A DNA stretch of 64,000 nucleotides, taken from the NCBI GenBank assembly GCA_022414725.1, contig CM039463.1, positions 71,874,724 to 71,938,723 of the forward strand, written 5' to 3'. The notes beneath the pieces were generated by a model. That model was given only the letters and a program-made list of their open reading frames with translations. It did no database searches and was not told the DNA's origin. Below, one piece after another: positions 9,029-19,147 of the stretch. Each line of letters starts with the position of its first letter. The first letter of the stretch is position 1. The translations under genes and the position numbers were made by a program. Source of the DNA: Microglena sp. YARC. Lineage: Eukaryota > Chlorophyta > Chlorophyceae > Chlamydomonadales > Chlamydomonadaceae.

Positions 9029-9955
9029 TCAATCTCCCCGCACCAATGAGTACGTTACAAAGGGTGGGTGTCTTGCGGCTTCCACGATGCGCCGGATAAC
9101 CTTCTTCACACTGTACGGGTACCAAGGAACCTCTGCCACACCGAAGCACAGGAGCACGCATATCGCGGACAACGTGGCGCCGAGCATCTCGGCTCCCACG
9201 TACACGCCCAGGAACTCTCCCTTGCATCCTGCGCCCTCGTTGAAGACCGTCGGACTTGCCAACACGCGGGCAGGATTCATTGCACCACCGGTGAGCGGTC
9301 CTATGGCAAGGGCTGGTGCAAGGAGAGCCAGTCCGATCATGATAGGACCGATGGTACCGTACCCGTGCTTGTTTTGAGTGTACCACACGACCGCGAAGAC
9401 GCACAGTGTGAACACGAACGTTCCGAGCCCTTCGATAGCCAGCACGCGCCTGTCTGTGATCCCTTCGCTTGGCGAGAAGCATCCTAAGCCAGGTCCCCCC
9501 ACGCTGACGCCCGGGATCATGAGCGAGAGGTACATTGCGCCTAAGACGCATCCAACGTACTGCGATACAGCGTAGAGGACTGCCTCGTGCGGGTGCGTGT
9601 ACCCCATCAACGTGAAAACCCATGTGACGCAAGGATTCAGGTGCGCCCCGGAGATGCGGGCGGTCGCTAGAACCATGATGGACAACGTGGCTGCGTTGCA
9701 CCATGGTGTAGGGGATAACGACCCCAATATGTGGAAGAAGAAGCATGCCACGACTTCGGCTGCACAACGATTGGAGAGCGATAACACTGTCGGCGCGGAT
9801 TTATTTTGTTGTTCTTGCTCATTCTCGTCATCATGATGTGTCGGCCCCTCGTCATGTTTGGATACAACAACACTGATTATGGGAATATGAGGAGGACGAG
9901 GCGAATGTATGTCGCTAAATGCTCTTCGATCCGGATTTAGATTCGATGTACTCAT
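9029..9955 (-). CDS. Aquaporin (MIP family) with NPC in place of the first NPA, 308 aa
   Basis: Six-helix MIP channel in the membrane, expected to pass water and perhaps small solutes. Start ATG 9955 (MSTSNL). Residues 1-60 form an acidic cytosolic tail with DDENEQEQQ. The first half-helix signature is SGAHLNPCV (residues 102-110), where the usual NPA is NPC. The second is GGAMNPARV (residues 223-231), with a normal NPA and the following Arg. The length after the tail (~250 residues) is typical. Chlorella viruses are known to encode aquaglyceroporins, so a viral origin is reasonable, though host capture is equally possible. It is intact in both tandem copies. The minus-strand genes from here to topoisomerase II all point the same way. 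Confidence 0.9.
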   Translation of the reverse strand: MSTSNLNPDRRAFSDIHSPRPPHIPIISVVVSKHDEGPTHHDDENEQEQQNKSAPTVLSLSNRCAAEVVACFFFHILGSLSPTPWCNAATLSIMVLATARISGAHLNPCVTWVFTLMGYTHPHEAVLYAVSQYVGCVLGAMYLSLMIPGVSVGGPGLGCFSPSEGITDRRVLAIEGLGTFVFTLCVFAVVWYTQNKHGYGTIGPIMIGLALLAPALAIGPLTGGAMNPARVLASPTVFNEGAGCKGEFLGVYVGAEMLGATLSAICVLLCFGVAEVPWYPYSVKKVIRRIVEAARHPPFVTYSLVRGD

Positions 9956-9975
9956 GATGACAAAAAACTGTTGAA

Positions 9976-10105
9976 TACAGTACATTGGAACATTAAAATG
10001 AAAACAAATGATCTTTTTGTTGCGATTGTGAGTCAACTCTGTTACCGTTGTGCAATATTGTTTTACACGTGTTTTTCATTTATATGTTCCGTCGAGTGTA
10101 GCTGT
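9976..10105. mobile_element. Short Tc1/IS630-type derivative between aquaporin and fibre genes
   Basis: The left end ACAGTACATTGGAACATTA with AAATGAAAAC, and the right end TTTCATTTATATGTTCCGTC with GAGTGTAGCTG, are inverted copies of the Tc1/IS630 ends seen at 30,072 and 31,449. Only ~70 bases lie between. In the second unit the same locus holds the full transposon. The right end overlaps the last codons of the fibre gene. Confidence 0.6.
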
Positions 10106-10502
10106 ATGAACGCATTCCTCGTTGACCCCCCCGATTATATTTTGTATACCGAGTTTTCCCCCCTGTCCCATTAGTACAGTTTTTGCTTACGCCGTGCGTA
10201 ACTCTTAGATGCTTCCGTTCCTGTGAAAACACGTCGCCATCTTTGCATTGTTTGTTTGACTTTTGCCTTGCTGCAGTGCTGCCTTGCCTTGCCTGTGCCT
10301 GTGCTGCACGCGCCTGCGCCTCTGCATTTGCACGCGCCTGTGCCTGTGCCTGTGCTGCACGCGCCTGCGCCTCTGCATTTGCATGCTTTGCACGCGCCTG
10401 CGCCTGCTCCTGTGCCTGTGCTTGTGCCTGTGCCAGTGCCAGTGCCTGTGCCTGTGCCTGTGCCTGTGCTTGTGCCTGTGCCTGTGCCTGTGCCTGTGCC
10501 AA

Positions 10503-10541
<39 letters not shown>

Positions 10542-11582
10542 TTGTGCCAATGCCTTTGCCTGCGCTTTAGTCGCTGACAAGTCATGCTGTAGTTGAGCAA
10601 TGGATCTTTCATTCATCGCGGACAAGGTTTGTTGTGTCTGAGCAAGGGAGGTCGTCGCTGACAATTCCTGCTGTAGTTTAGCGATGGTTATTTCATTCTC
10701 TGCGGACACCTTCTGTTGTGTCTGAGCAAGAGAGGTCGTCGCGGTTAAGTCATGTTGTAGTTTTGAGATTGATCCCTTCGCGGCCTTGAAAGTGTTGATG
10801 TCGCCCTTGGTAATGCATGCCCCGTCTACGCAGACCTTGGCATTGCCACCATTTACATTCAAATTTCCAGAGGCGGTGATGTCTTTAGTGTACGTGGGCC
10901 CGTTGAGGGTCGTAGCCCCTCCAGACCACAATCGCCCGGCAGCCAGACCCCCGTAGTACCCAGTCCCATCTTTATTGAATAGTCGCAACCAGTCGTCGTT
11001 CCCATGCTTGTCACCCACACCACTTAAACTCCACTTATTCCCAAGCTTGATACGATTTACATTGGTTACGTCTGCCGTCATACCACCCTTGTGCCATGCA
11101 TTGCCATCCGCAGTGAACTTGTGAGCGACGGCACCTTCTCCTCCACATCCCCCGTTTGCGCACGAGTCGCCCCAAATCTCAAAGACCTCATCCGAGTCGT
11201 CGTTAATCGTTAGGCGCAGAGAACTCTTATCGACGCCGTGGACTACTTTACGCAGGGTGTAATTATCCGTATTGTTATTCTTAGGCGTCTGGAAACTAAT
11301 CTTCCCTTTTACAGAGATATTTGGTACAACCTTGTTATAAGCAATGTTTTCCAACCCGTAAATGCCGTTGTCTGCGACGTTGTAGGATTTCACGTACCTT
11401 TTTCTATTGATTGCGTTGAATGGTTTGTTGGGATCGTTGGTTGGAATGGTTGGTTGGAATGGTTGGTTGGAATGGTTGTTTGTGAGACCCTCCCTTATCG
11501 GGGGCTTCATGGATATAGCGACGATTACGGAAAGCAAAATAATTGCGAAGAATTTGTACACTAAAAGATCATCATCGGCCAT
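10080..11582 (-). CDS. Membrane-anchored fibre/adhesin-like protein, 500 aa, with Ala-Gln repeat
   Basis: The ATG at 11582 starts a protein with an N-terminal membrane helix ([15 protein letters not shown], residues ~12-26), a short [14 protein letters not shown] linker, and a Gly/Asn-rich beta region containing [20 protein letters not shown] and ITASGNLNV. Two heptad-like repeats follow ([16 protein letters not shown]), then ~100 residues of alternating Ala-Gln, and a basic C-terminus. The middle resembles fibre or tail-like surface proteins of large DNA viruses, so a virion surface role is inferred. The C-terminal ~60 residues here differ from the version in the other unit, which encodes a Cys-containing end (FAIQYGDECFTG). 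The stop lies inside a Tc1/IS630 terminal repeat, so this C-terminus is probably rearranged. Confidence 0.65.
10280..10575 (-). repeat. Hexanucleotide (GCCTGT)n coding for Ala-Gln
   Basis: About 45 imperfect units of GCCTGT with CGCGCC, GCATTT and AATGCC variants, all keeping the Ala-Gln frame on the minus strand. The copy at 39,010-39,410 is similar but broken by many single-base changes. Confidence 0.85.
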
Positions 11583-11664
11583 GTTTACTGATAATAATTA
11601 CAGGTACATTTTTATGTATTTCTACCAAGAATTTCTACCATTGTGCTCACACCATCCCATCATT

Positions 11665-11949
11665 TTACTTGATCAGGAATTTCTCGAGTCGCTCTAGGTC
11701 CCGTATGTACATGTCCTTCTCATCCGTGACGCGCACCGCCTCCAACTCGGTGCGCCTCGCGTCACGTTCGCGCTCCAGCGCATCCTTACGCTTCCGAGTC
11801 AGGCACGATACGGGCATCGACAGCAGGTACCTGAACGACCCTTTCACACACTCCAGTCCGTGCCTCTCGAGTGCGTGTACACGCTTCCTCTCTTTAGCAT
11901 CTGGTGATACAGTGCCTTGTTGCATTGACGACGAGTCAAGACCTGATGA

Positions 11950-11981
<32 letters not shown>

Positions 11982-14900
11982 TGTCGTTGTCGTTGTCGTC
12001 GTCGACCACCTCCTTGAACACGTCCAGTTCTCCTGTGACCACTAGCTCCACGAAGCGCACCTTCTGCTCCAACACGCGCAGGGTCTCCGCCAGCTCGCGC
12101 TCGAGCCATGCCTTGCGCTGCACGTAGACCTTCATGCGCTGCTCGAGGAACTCGTCTAGGATCTCCTCTGGACTGGAGTACTTGCGGATGCGGCCGCTGG
12201 CATCGAAGAGGTGCATGTTGGTCATGCACAGAGGTTTGGAGACGTACATCTTGAGCTCTATCTCCAGACGCGTGAGACCATTCACGGTGTCTCCGTATCC
12301 TATGTCGTCATCGTGTGCTTCGGAGTCTTGAGTAGTATTCACCTGGAGCCAAGAGGATGCCGTGGCGGAGTTCGAGAACGTGATGGTGAAGCTTACATTG
12401 TCCTCCGTGCTCTCGTTCGAGAACCCTTTGACACCCTTGGCGTTATCCCCGACGAAGTTCTCGAGCGTCTCCTTGAAGTCGTCGATCCATACGCCTACCG
12501 GTAGCTCGGTGATGCGCGCCTTGGTCGCGCCTACCTTCACCACGCTGCCGGTGATGACCTCGCGGCCGTTCACGCGAATGCCCCCCACTTCGCCACGGAA
12601 GCCCTTGTACCATGGTTTCAGCTTCGTGATGCGTTCTGTTCCGCAGATGCGTTCTCGGATCGCGATCACGAGGTCTCTGGGATCGAAACATGGGATGTGT
12701 GTGCTGTAGCCGGTTCCGATGCCGTCGGCTCCATTAGCGAGCACGAGCGGTATGATCGGGGCGTAGAACCGGGGCTCCACGCTCGTCCCGTCGTCCGTGA
12801 GGTACTCTAGGACGCGGTCGTCCTCCCTGGGGAAGAGGGCGCGCGTCACGGGCTCTAGACACGTGTGGATGTATCGAGGTGAAGCGTGGTCCGACCCACC
12901 TCCGAGGCGGCTCCCGAACTGTCCGATGGGCTGCAGCAGGTTCAGGTTGTTGCCGGCACCCACGAAGTTTTGGGCCATGGCGATGATGGTGCCCTGCATG
13001 GACGCCTCGCCGTGGTGGAAGAGGGAGTGCTCCGCAACGTAAGCCGCAAGCTGAGCGACTCGCGCTTCCGGGTAGTTGTCGTTCGAGGGACCGCATCGCT
13101 TGAAGCAGCCGAAGAGAGCTTTGCGCTGGGACACCTTAAGACCGTCCACAACGGATGGTACAGACCTGAGGACGTCGTAATTCGAAAAGTGTTTCAGATC
13201 CTTGTCGATGAAGTCTCTGTAGCACACCCTCATCTGCTGCGATGCTTGGTAGTCCAGCGTGTTCGTTGGTGTCGTATGATTGTAGCCACGCCTTCCGATC
13301 GTTCGCGCGACGCTTGTCAAACGATCTGGAGAGTGCGTCGGGACACGTTCTCTCGTCTGCGATGTGGTAGGTTACAGTACGCAGTTCTCGGAAATACTCT
13401 CTCGCCTCCTCTGATGTCGATGTCCCCAGCCCCTTGTAGTACTTTGCAGTCCACGACTTTCTGGAGGAGTCGGACTTCTTCTCTTCTTGCCATCGCTCAA
13501 AGTCCGAGATATTGTAAAAGCTTACGACATTTTGCTTCTGCTTACTAGAATGTTGCTTGACCTTCACGATTGGTGTGAGCATGGATGTCATGAAACCATC
13601 TATTGCGAGGAGCGATGGCCAGAGCTGGTTGGAAGAGGTTGAAGACGAGCCCTTTGATGTGCGAGCCGTCGACATCCTGATCGGTCATGACCATGATGCG
13701 TCCGTATCTTAGATCCTTGACCGAGTCGTACACGCGTCCGCTTTGGAGACCCATGATCTTCTTGATGTTGCTGATCTCCTCGTTGGCGGAGATTCTCTCT
13801 GAGGGAGCGTCGCACACGTTCATGACCTTTCCGCGTAGAGGGGTAGACGCCATAGAGTTGTCTTCCTACGACGGCGAGGCCAGCGGACTGCCATTGCCTT
13901 GGCGCTATCCCCCTCCGTGAGGATGAGCGTGCACTGCTCGCTCTTTGCCGTTCCCGCCCACTCGGCGTCGTCTAGCTTTTTGACCCATAGACAACGCTTC
14001 GCTTTGCGCCGTCTGTCTTGCGGGTGTCGCGTTCTGTGGCCACGCCGCTTAGTGCGCTTACTCACTCCACGAATCCGTCTAGCTTGCAGAGGCGCCCGAT
14101 GAAACGTTCGGAGATGCCTATGGATGATGATTTCTTGTTCGTCCCTCCGAAACGTGTCGCCGGTGTAGTGAGGAGTTCTTTGGCCTGCGAGTCGAACGTC
14201 GGGTTGGGGATGGTCGCCCGAACGAAGAGGAATAGGCTCTCTCTGACGAACTGCGGTTTGACGACCGACTGTTTGAGCGAGCGTCCGATCTTGGTGCTAG
14301 TGTTGCTGACGTACTCAACAACGCGTTTGCATATGTTTTGTAGTATGTATTCAACGTGCTTGCCTCCGCGTACGGTGTTCAGTCCGTTAACGAACGAGAC
14401 TTGTTGGAACCCGGTGTCCGATAGCTTCGCCCCCACCTCCCATTCGAGTCCCTCGAACATCTTCAGGTTTTCGAAGACGAGTTCGGATTCCGTGTTACCG
14501 TGTATGTTGGCGTACTGCTCGAACGACCGGATGGGCAAGATATGGTCGTTAAATGTGACGGTCACGCGAGTGGGCGTGAGCGCTGCAATGTCGTACGCGC
14601 GCCTCTCCATGACCTTGAGGATATCCTCAGGAAGAGACTGAAGCCCTCCGAAGCGTTTGTAGTCGGGGAGGAAGCGCACGCTGACGAATTGCTTGGGATT
14701 CCTCGTCCTGGCTGGCACTGGGGAGATTGTGGGTGGCAGCGTGCGCAACATGTTCTCCTCGAACCGCTGGGTGTACTTGAGGCGGCGTGTGGCGTCTAGC
14801 GTCTCTACTTTGAACCATTCCGAGAAGATGTTGCAAGCCTTGGCTCCGATGCCATTCTGTCCGCCAATGGTCCTCTCCATGTCATCGTCGTAGTTGGCTG

Positions 14901-15412
14901 ACGTGAGCATGTGTCCGAAGATAAGTTCTGGGGTGTAGCACTCGTGTTCCGGGTGCATCTCCACAGGCAGCCCTACTCCATCGTTACGCACTCCGATGAC
15001 GCCCGTGCCGCGGTCGACGCTAATATCGATGCGGCGGACTGCATCGTTCTCGTGCACCTGATCAAGTGCGTTCACGAGTATCTCGTCGAAGATTTTGAAC
15101 AATGCCGGTATGTGCACAGTCGAGTCGTGCGCCATCTCAATGCGCACATTAGCAGCATCTGCGGCGACGGAAGCCTTGGTTCTTGTTGATACCGCTTTCG
15201 ACGAGTCGCTGATGGTGCTTGACGCATCATCATCTTCGTCTTCCTTGTTTTCATCAACGCATGTTGGTGCCGTCGTCTTGATCGTGGTGTGAACGACGAT
15301 GCGCTGTTTTGCGTCGGTCGTTTGCTCCACAGAGCCTACGTACATACCTGGGGCGCAGGAGCACATGGTCGCGTTGCGAAAGCTTTCGGTATGTCGGGGG
15401 TTGGTGCAACAT
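11665..15412 (-). pseudogene. DNA topoisomerase II (eukaryote/NCLDV type), unit A copy, several frame breaks
   Basis: Full-length type IIA topoisomerase (~1,240 codons) that cuts both DNA strands to pass another duplex. Visible in order: the GHKL ATPase with GVRNDGVGLPVE and GGQNGIGAKACN; the TOPRIM domain with TLILTEGDSAKAMAV and the metal motif DQDVDGSH; the breakage-reunion domain with the catalytic Tyr in SPRYIHT (codon at 12,871-12,873); a C-terminal coiled region with a long Asp run (~11,950-12,000). Breaks as read: one extra base near 15,345; TGA at ~14,062, where the other copy has CAA; shifts near 13,890, 13,630 and 13,250. The 11,665-13,320 section is one open frame. All motifs survive, so the breaks are recent or consensus errors. 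NCLDVs commonly encode this enzyme; a single-chain B+A fusion excludes bacterial gyrase. Confidence 0.9.
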
Positions 15413-15445
15413 TTACTGGAAACGGTTGTTGAACTTCATACATTG

Positions 15446-15530
15446 CACATGTTTACACCAAGAATTCACGGTTTACAATGTTTATCACCAAGAATTCACG
15501 GTTTACAATGTTCATCACCAGAGCCTGCAT
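15446..15530. repeat. 30-bp direct repeat upstream of topoisomerase II
   Basis: Units contain AAGAATTCACGGTTTACAAT followed by GTTYATCACC, with two full units and a partial one. They lie 35-120 bases 5' of the topoisomerase start, so they may be part of its promoter. They are kept in the other unit (44,625-44,705), where unit A's 3.87-kb insertion is absent and follows this array here. Confidence 0.6.
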
Positions 15531-15885
15531 GGATTGCACATGAATGAGAGGGTGACCCCGACTTGCCTCACCAGCTTGGAGCAATAAGGTACGGATGAGG
15601 CGTTTATGGGTTGCAGTTGGTTGTCTTGGCGTGCATGAGGGTTCTTATCAGATTCAGTTGGCTGCATGAGGGTGTCATAGATTCCGTTTGACTTGCATGA
15701 GGATGTCATGGGTTGCTTTTGATGCCTGCTAATGAAGCCACCAAAGGGGGCTAGGCTCGCGTAGCTTGCATCATTCGCGGGCCTGGGATGAGAGTTGCGC
15801 TGGTGCAGGTCAAGCAGGTGCACAACCACGGCCGGCTGCTTTTCATGACAACGCCCGGTGCAGCAGCTTGACCTGCAACTGTATG

Positions 15886-17150
15886 TCACTTTACAACAAC
15901 ATGCTCCCTCTCAAACTCCAATTCTTGTGCTTCATACAGCTGCTCCTTCGTTACTTTAACTGTTTCTGCTGATGGCTGCTGTGCTCCTGGGTTCTCAGAA
16001 TTGACACAGGACCACAACTGTTTTGGTGGTTGAATTGCGTACCATCCACCTTTGGGGTAGACTGTTATAATGCCTTGAGCTTCCGCAGTCACATGCATGA
16101 TTTCAGTGAAACCAGGGGCACCAACAACACCAAATATCTCCGTACGCCCAGAATAGGTAGCCCATGCGGCGCACAACTGTCGTTGCTGAGTTGTTACCTT
16201 GCCAACTGGCAGACTGCCTGTTGCACAGAGATCAATGAACTCCGCAGTCCGTTTCATGCGGGCTTGCATTCCAGCGATGTGGCTGTTCTCCACGCTGCTC
16301 TTCGCTTCAATCAGGTAAAGATGGTTTTTTGGCTCTGCATACAATACACCATCCCACTCCACACCCTTTGGAAAGACATCTGGCACATGCTCAATTTTGT
16401 GCTGGACCGTGGCAGCTCAGAAACATCATCGTGCCCTGCGTGCAAGTGCATCTTCATGAGGCTGGTTACCAGTATCTCATATGAATCGTTCTGCTTCAGA
16501 TGGTAGTTGCTGAGCGCAGTGACCCCCAGGCGCATTGACTGGCAGCTGTCCTTGGTGATTGTGAGTTCATGCAGCAAAATCTTCTGCTGCTTGATTATAT
16601 CCAATATGTTCTGAGCTGCCTGCTTGTTAGCCTCCATGCTAGCTGTCAGAGGGATCATCACTTGTTGCTGCTGCTTCTCAAAGGCCTCATGCATACCAAG
16701 AACCCGTCCCTCTTCAAAAGCCTTTGCATGGTGCTGATCAACCTTTCTGGCTTCGTCATCATAAGCAAAGTGGATCCATGCCAAAGTTGACATTGCAGCC
16801 ACCAGCTTCCTGCAAGTGCTGTTGAATCCAATGTTGGTGTACTGAACGCACAAGTTCACTTGGGGGTTCGACCCCAGCCATGTAAGGATGTTATCCAAGC
16901 AGGAATCAGTCAGCCGACTATCTTCAAATCGGAACTCGATAGCTTTGGCACTGCTTTTGTAGATGGCTTCATCAAGCTTTTTGATAAGGTCCAGGTCCGC
17001 TACGCGTTGTAATGTGATCACTTGCATGATTGGAGTAACCCTTACATCGGGGTTTGCTTGGAAGGTTGCAACAGTTGACTCGTTTGCTTTCCGAAAATAA
17101 GTAAACCTAACAGTGTATAAGGAATTTGCATGTAATGGGCGTTCCTGCAT
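15886..17150 (-). pseudogene. Coiled-coil protein with C-terminal PD-(D/E)XK-like nuclease domain, frameshifted and MITE-truncated
   Basis: Two overlapping minus-strand frames (16,311-17,150 and 15,886-16,386) make one protein of ~410 residues with a one-base shift near 16,400. The C-terminal part has VEWDGVL ... LYLIEAKS, fitting the D...ExK core of PD-(D/E)XK nucleases. This core is also known from nuclease domains of host-targeted effector-like proteins of protists and fungi. The middle is helical and Gln-rich (EKQQQQV). The N-terminus runs into the MITE at 17,133, so the true start is lost. It may be a host-type gene carried into the viral unit with the IS607 element. A DNA-cleaving role is inferred from the motif only. 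Confidence 0.45.
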
Positions 17151-17301
17151 CCCGGCCGATTTTTAATGGTTGCGAAACACGGTCTGGAGCGGAATTGTGA
17201 TTCCTCTGGGCTGATATCTCAGGCTAGCGAGTCGTTCCAGAGGCTCTAAATTATGAGTAGAAATTTCAAAAAAATCCGCCGGGAGGTAGGAACGCCCATT
17301 A
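17133..17301. repeat. ~168-bp palindromic MITE, copy 4
   Basis: Ends are TAATGGGCGTTCC and GGAACGCCCATTA with TA on both sides. It sits exactly between the truncated nuclease-like gene and the start of the IS607-type element. Confidence 0.85.
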
Positions 17302-17317
17302 TGTACTAAATATCAGA

Positions 17318-19147
17318 ATGCCATGTATGGCAACCAACGCTTCTGTAAAATTGGCAAGGCCTCCGATGCCCTTGGTGTCTCCAGGACCGTCCTCCGTCGA
17401 TGGGCGGATAATGGCACGATCAGAACGATCCGGACTCCAGGCAACCAACGTCTCTTTGACCCAAGCAGCATCCAAGGCTACCTCATCGAGCAGGAAAAAA
17501 AAACCAGCAGTCGTCAAGTCATTCTCTACGCACGTGTGTCCTCACACAAACAACAACCCGACCTGCTCAGACAGCAATTTTTCTTGCAAATCCATATTTC
17601 TGACAAACATTCAGGATGCGAGCAAGTCATTGAAGTCAAGGACGTCGGATCAGGGCTCAACTTCAAGCGCCCAGGACTTTTACGAGTATTGGGACTCGTC
17701 ACGGCAGGACTTGTATCGTCAATTGTTGTGGCTTCCAAAGACAGGCTCGCAAGGTTTGGTTTCGAGCTCATTGAATGGATTTGCTCGTAGCACTCCTGCT
17801 CGATCATCGTTCTCGATCACCAAGACGGAGCCCCTGAAGACGAGCTTGGAAAAGACCTCATGTCCATCGTTCAAGTATATTGTTGCCGATGGAACGGTCG
17901 AAGACGCTACAAAGCCAAATGCCAAACCCAAGTTGAGTACCTTAAAGCTGAAGCTGAACCCAACCAAGGCTCAGAAATCGATGCTGGCAGAGTTTGCAGG
18001 GTGCAGCCGGTTCATGTACAACAAGGCGGTGGCAGCACGGTTGGGCGTCGGAAGCACTCACAAGTCTGTCTTCCGAATTCGAGACAGGTATGTGACGAAC
18101 AAGGTGAGGGGGGAGGGGAAGATGCCAAACCCGTACTTCAAGAATCGCCAATGGTTGCTTCAGTGCCCCAAAAGCGTACGCCAAAGTGCAATCAAGGCTG
18201 CCTTGGCAAACATCAAGGCTTGCTTTTCGAATCTGAAAGCAGGTAATATCAAGCAGTTTTCAGCTCCGTTCAGACGGAAGAAGACAGAGCTTGAGAGGGG
18301 TTGGGCCATTGAGATGGATCAGAAGAACGTTTCCAAGGATGGCGACAAACTCTTCATCTTCAAAGACATATTGGGCAACATGCGCTACTTCGGTAGCAAA
18401 CAACTCCATAAGTTGATGCCTGAGGAAAACCCGACCCACGATCCAAAGGTAAAAAAATCCCGCTTCGGCGAATATTTCCTCGTCTTGTCTGTCGCTGCCA
18501 GGGACAGGAGGGCAGAGCGGAAGCCTGTCCATCCAGACAAGGTTGCAACTGCATCCATCGACCCAGGCGTCCGCAAAACAATGGTCACGTACTCACCAGA
18601 GAATGAGGAATCCTTCATGCTTGGTCAGGGACAGGCATCCGACCTTGTCAAACTCCTGCTGGTTCATGACAAGCTGCAGTCAAGGTTGGATACTGAGAAA
18701 ACCTTACGATCAAAAGAGAGGATGAAGCTAAGGTTGCAGATGATTCGCATTCGGAAGAGAATTTTTTACCTCAAGAAAGAGTTTAGGGACCAGACAACAA
18801 ATTTCTTGGCCGCTCGCTACGATGTGTTGTTGGTACCTCAATTGGAGAAGGCGAAGATGACAATCAGTGCTGAACGGGAGCTGACAACCAAGGTTGCCCG
18901 TCAGATGCTGACTTTGAGCCACTCTGTGCTGTTCAATCGGCTGAAGGAGAAGTGTGAAGAGTACGGGACAGTGTTCTTGCATGTGCTTGAGCATTACACA
19001 AGTCAGACATGCCCTATGTGCGGTTTCTTAAACAAGTGTGGAGAGACATACACCTGCAAGAACTGTCAATTCACCTGCGACAGAGACATTGTGGGGGCAG
19101 CTGGCATCTTCCTGAAGGCAGTTCGAACAGAAAATCCCTGTTCGTAA
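17318..19147 (+). CDS. tnpB: TnpB/Fanzor2-type RNA-guided nuclease
   Basis: RuvC-like endonuclease of the TnpB/Fanzor superfamily, the RNA-guided DNA cutters related to Cas12. The frame is open for 609 codons from ATG 17318, but the conserved protein begins near 17,935 (TLKLKLNPTKAQK) and the first ~200 codons overlap the recombinase in another frame. Numbering from 17318, the RuvC-I Asp is D415 (SIDPGVR), the RuvC-II Glu is E510 (PQLEK), the Zn ribbon is CPMC...CKNC near residues 564-585, and the RuvC-III Asp is D590 in CDRDIVGAAGI. All catalytic residues are present and the conserved part is uninterrupted, so it could be active even though the neighbouring recombinase carries a stop. No ATG exists close to the conserved start, so the true start is unknown. 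Confidence 0.85.
   Translation: MPCMATNASVKLARPPMPLVSPGPSSVDGRIMARSERSGLQATNVSLTQAASKATSSSRKKKPAVVKSFSTHVCPHTNNNPTCSDSNFSCKSIFLTNIQDASKSLKSRTSDQGSTSSAQDFYEYWDSSRQDLYRQLLWLPKTGSQGLVSSSLNGFARSTPARSSFSITKTEPLKTSLEKTSCPSFKYIVADGTVEDATKPNAKPKLSTLKLKLNPTKAQKSMLAEFAGCSRFMYNKAVAARLGVGSTHKSVFRIRDRYVTNKVRGEGKMPNPYFKNRQWLLQCPKSVRQSAIKAALANIKACFSNLKAGNIKQFSAPFRRKKTELERGWAIEMDQKNVSKDGDKLFIFKDILGNMRYFGSKQLHKLMPEENPTHDPKVKKSRFGEYFLVLSVAARDRRAERKPVHPDKVATASIDPGVRKTMVTYSPENEESFMLGQGQASDLVKLLLVHDKLQSRLDTEKTLRSKERMKLRLQMIRIRKRIFYLKKEFRDQTTNFLAARYDVLLVPQLEKAKMTISAERELTTKVARQMLTLSHSVLFNRLKEKCEEYGTVFLHVLEHYTSQTCPMCGFLNKCGETYTCKNCQFTCDRDIVGAAGIFLKAVRTENPCS
17323..17790 (+). pseudogene. tnpA: IS607-family serine recombinase, interrupted by an in-frame TAG
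   Basis: The ATG at 17323 gives a MerR-like helix-turn-helix (FCKIGKASDALGVSRTVLRR, residues 7-26) and a resolvase catalytic N-terminus with YARVSS (residues 69-74), whose Ser is the nucleophile, then ASKDRLARFGFELIEWIC, typical of the family. A TAG follows at 17788-17790. The same frame continues without a break after it, and the next codons still fit the family (a VLDHQD segment, then GKDLMSIVQVYCC and GRRRYK). So the gene is full length except for one stop codon. It may be dead, misread, or translated by readthrough. Confidence 0.8.

Noticed and set aside
10183..10596. Cys/Ala-rich and Val/Pro-rich plus-strand frames over the GCCTGT repeat
   Set aside because: They are shadows of the Ala-Gln repeat on the minus strand.
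11940..12000. Acidic repeat in topoisomerase II as a separate Ser-rich gene on the plus strand
   Set aside because: The plus-strand Ser runs are the mirror of the Asp codons in the real gene.
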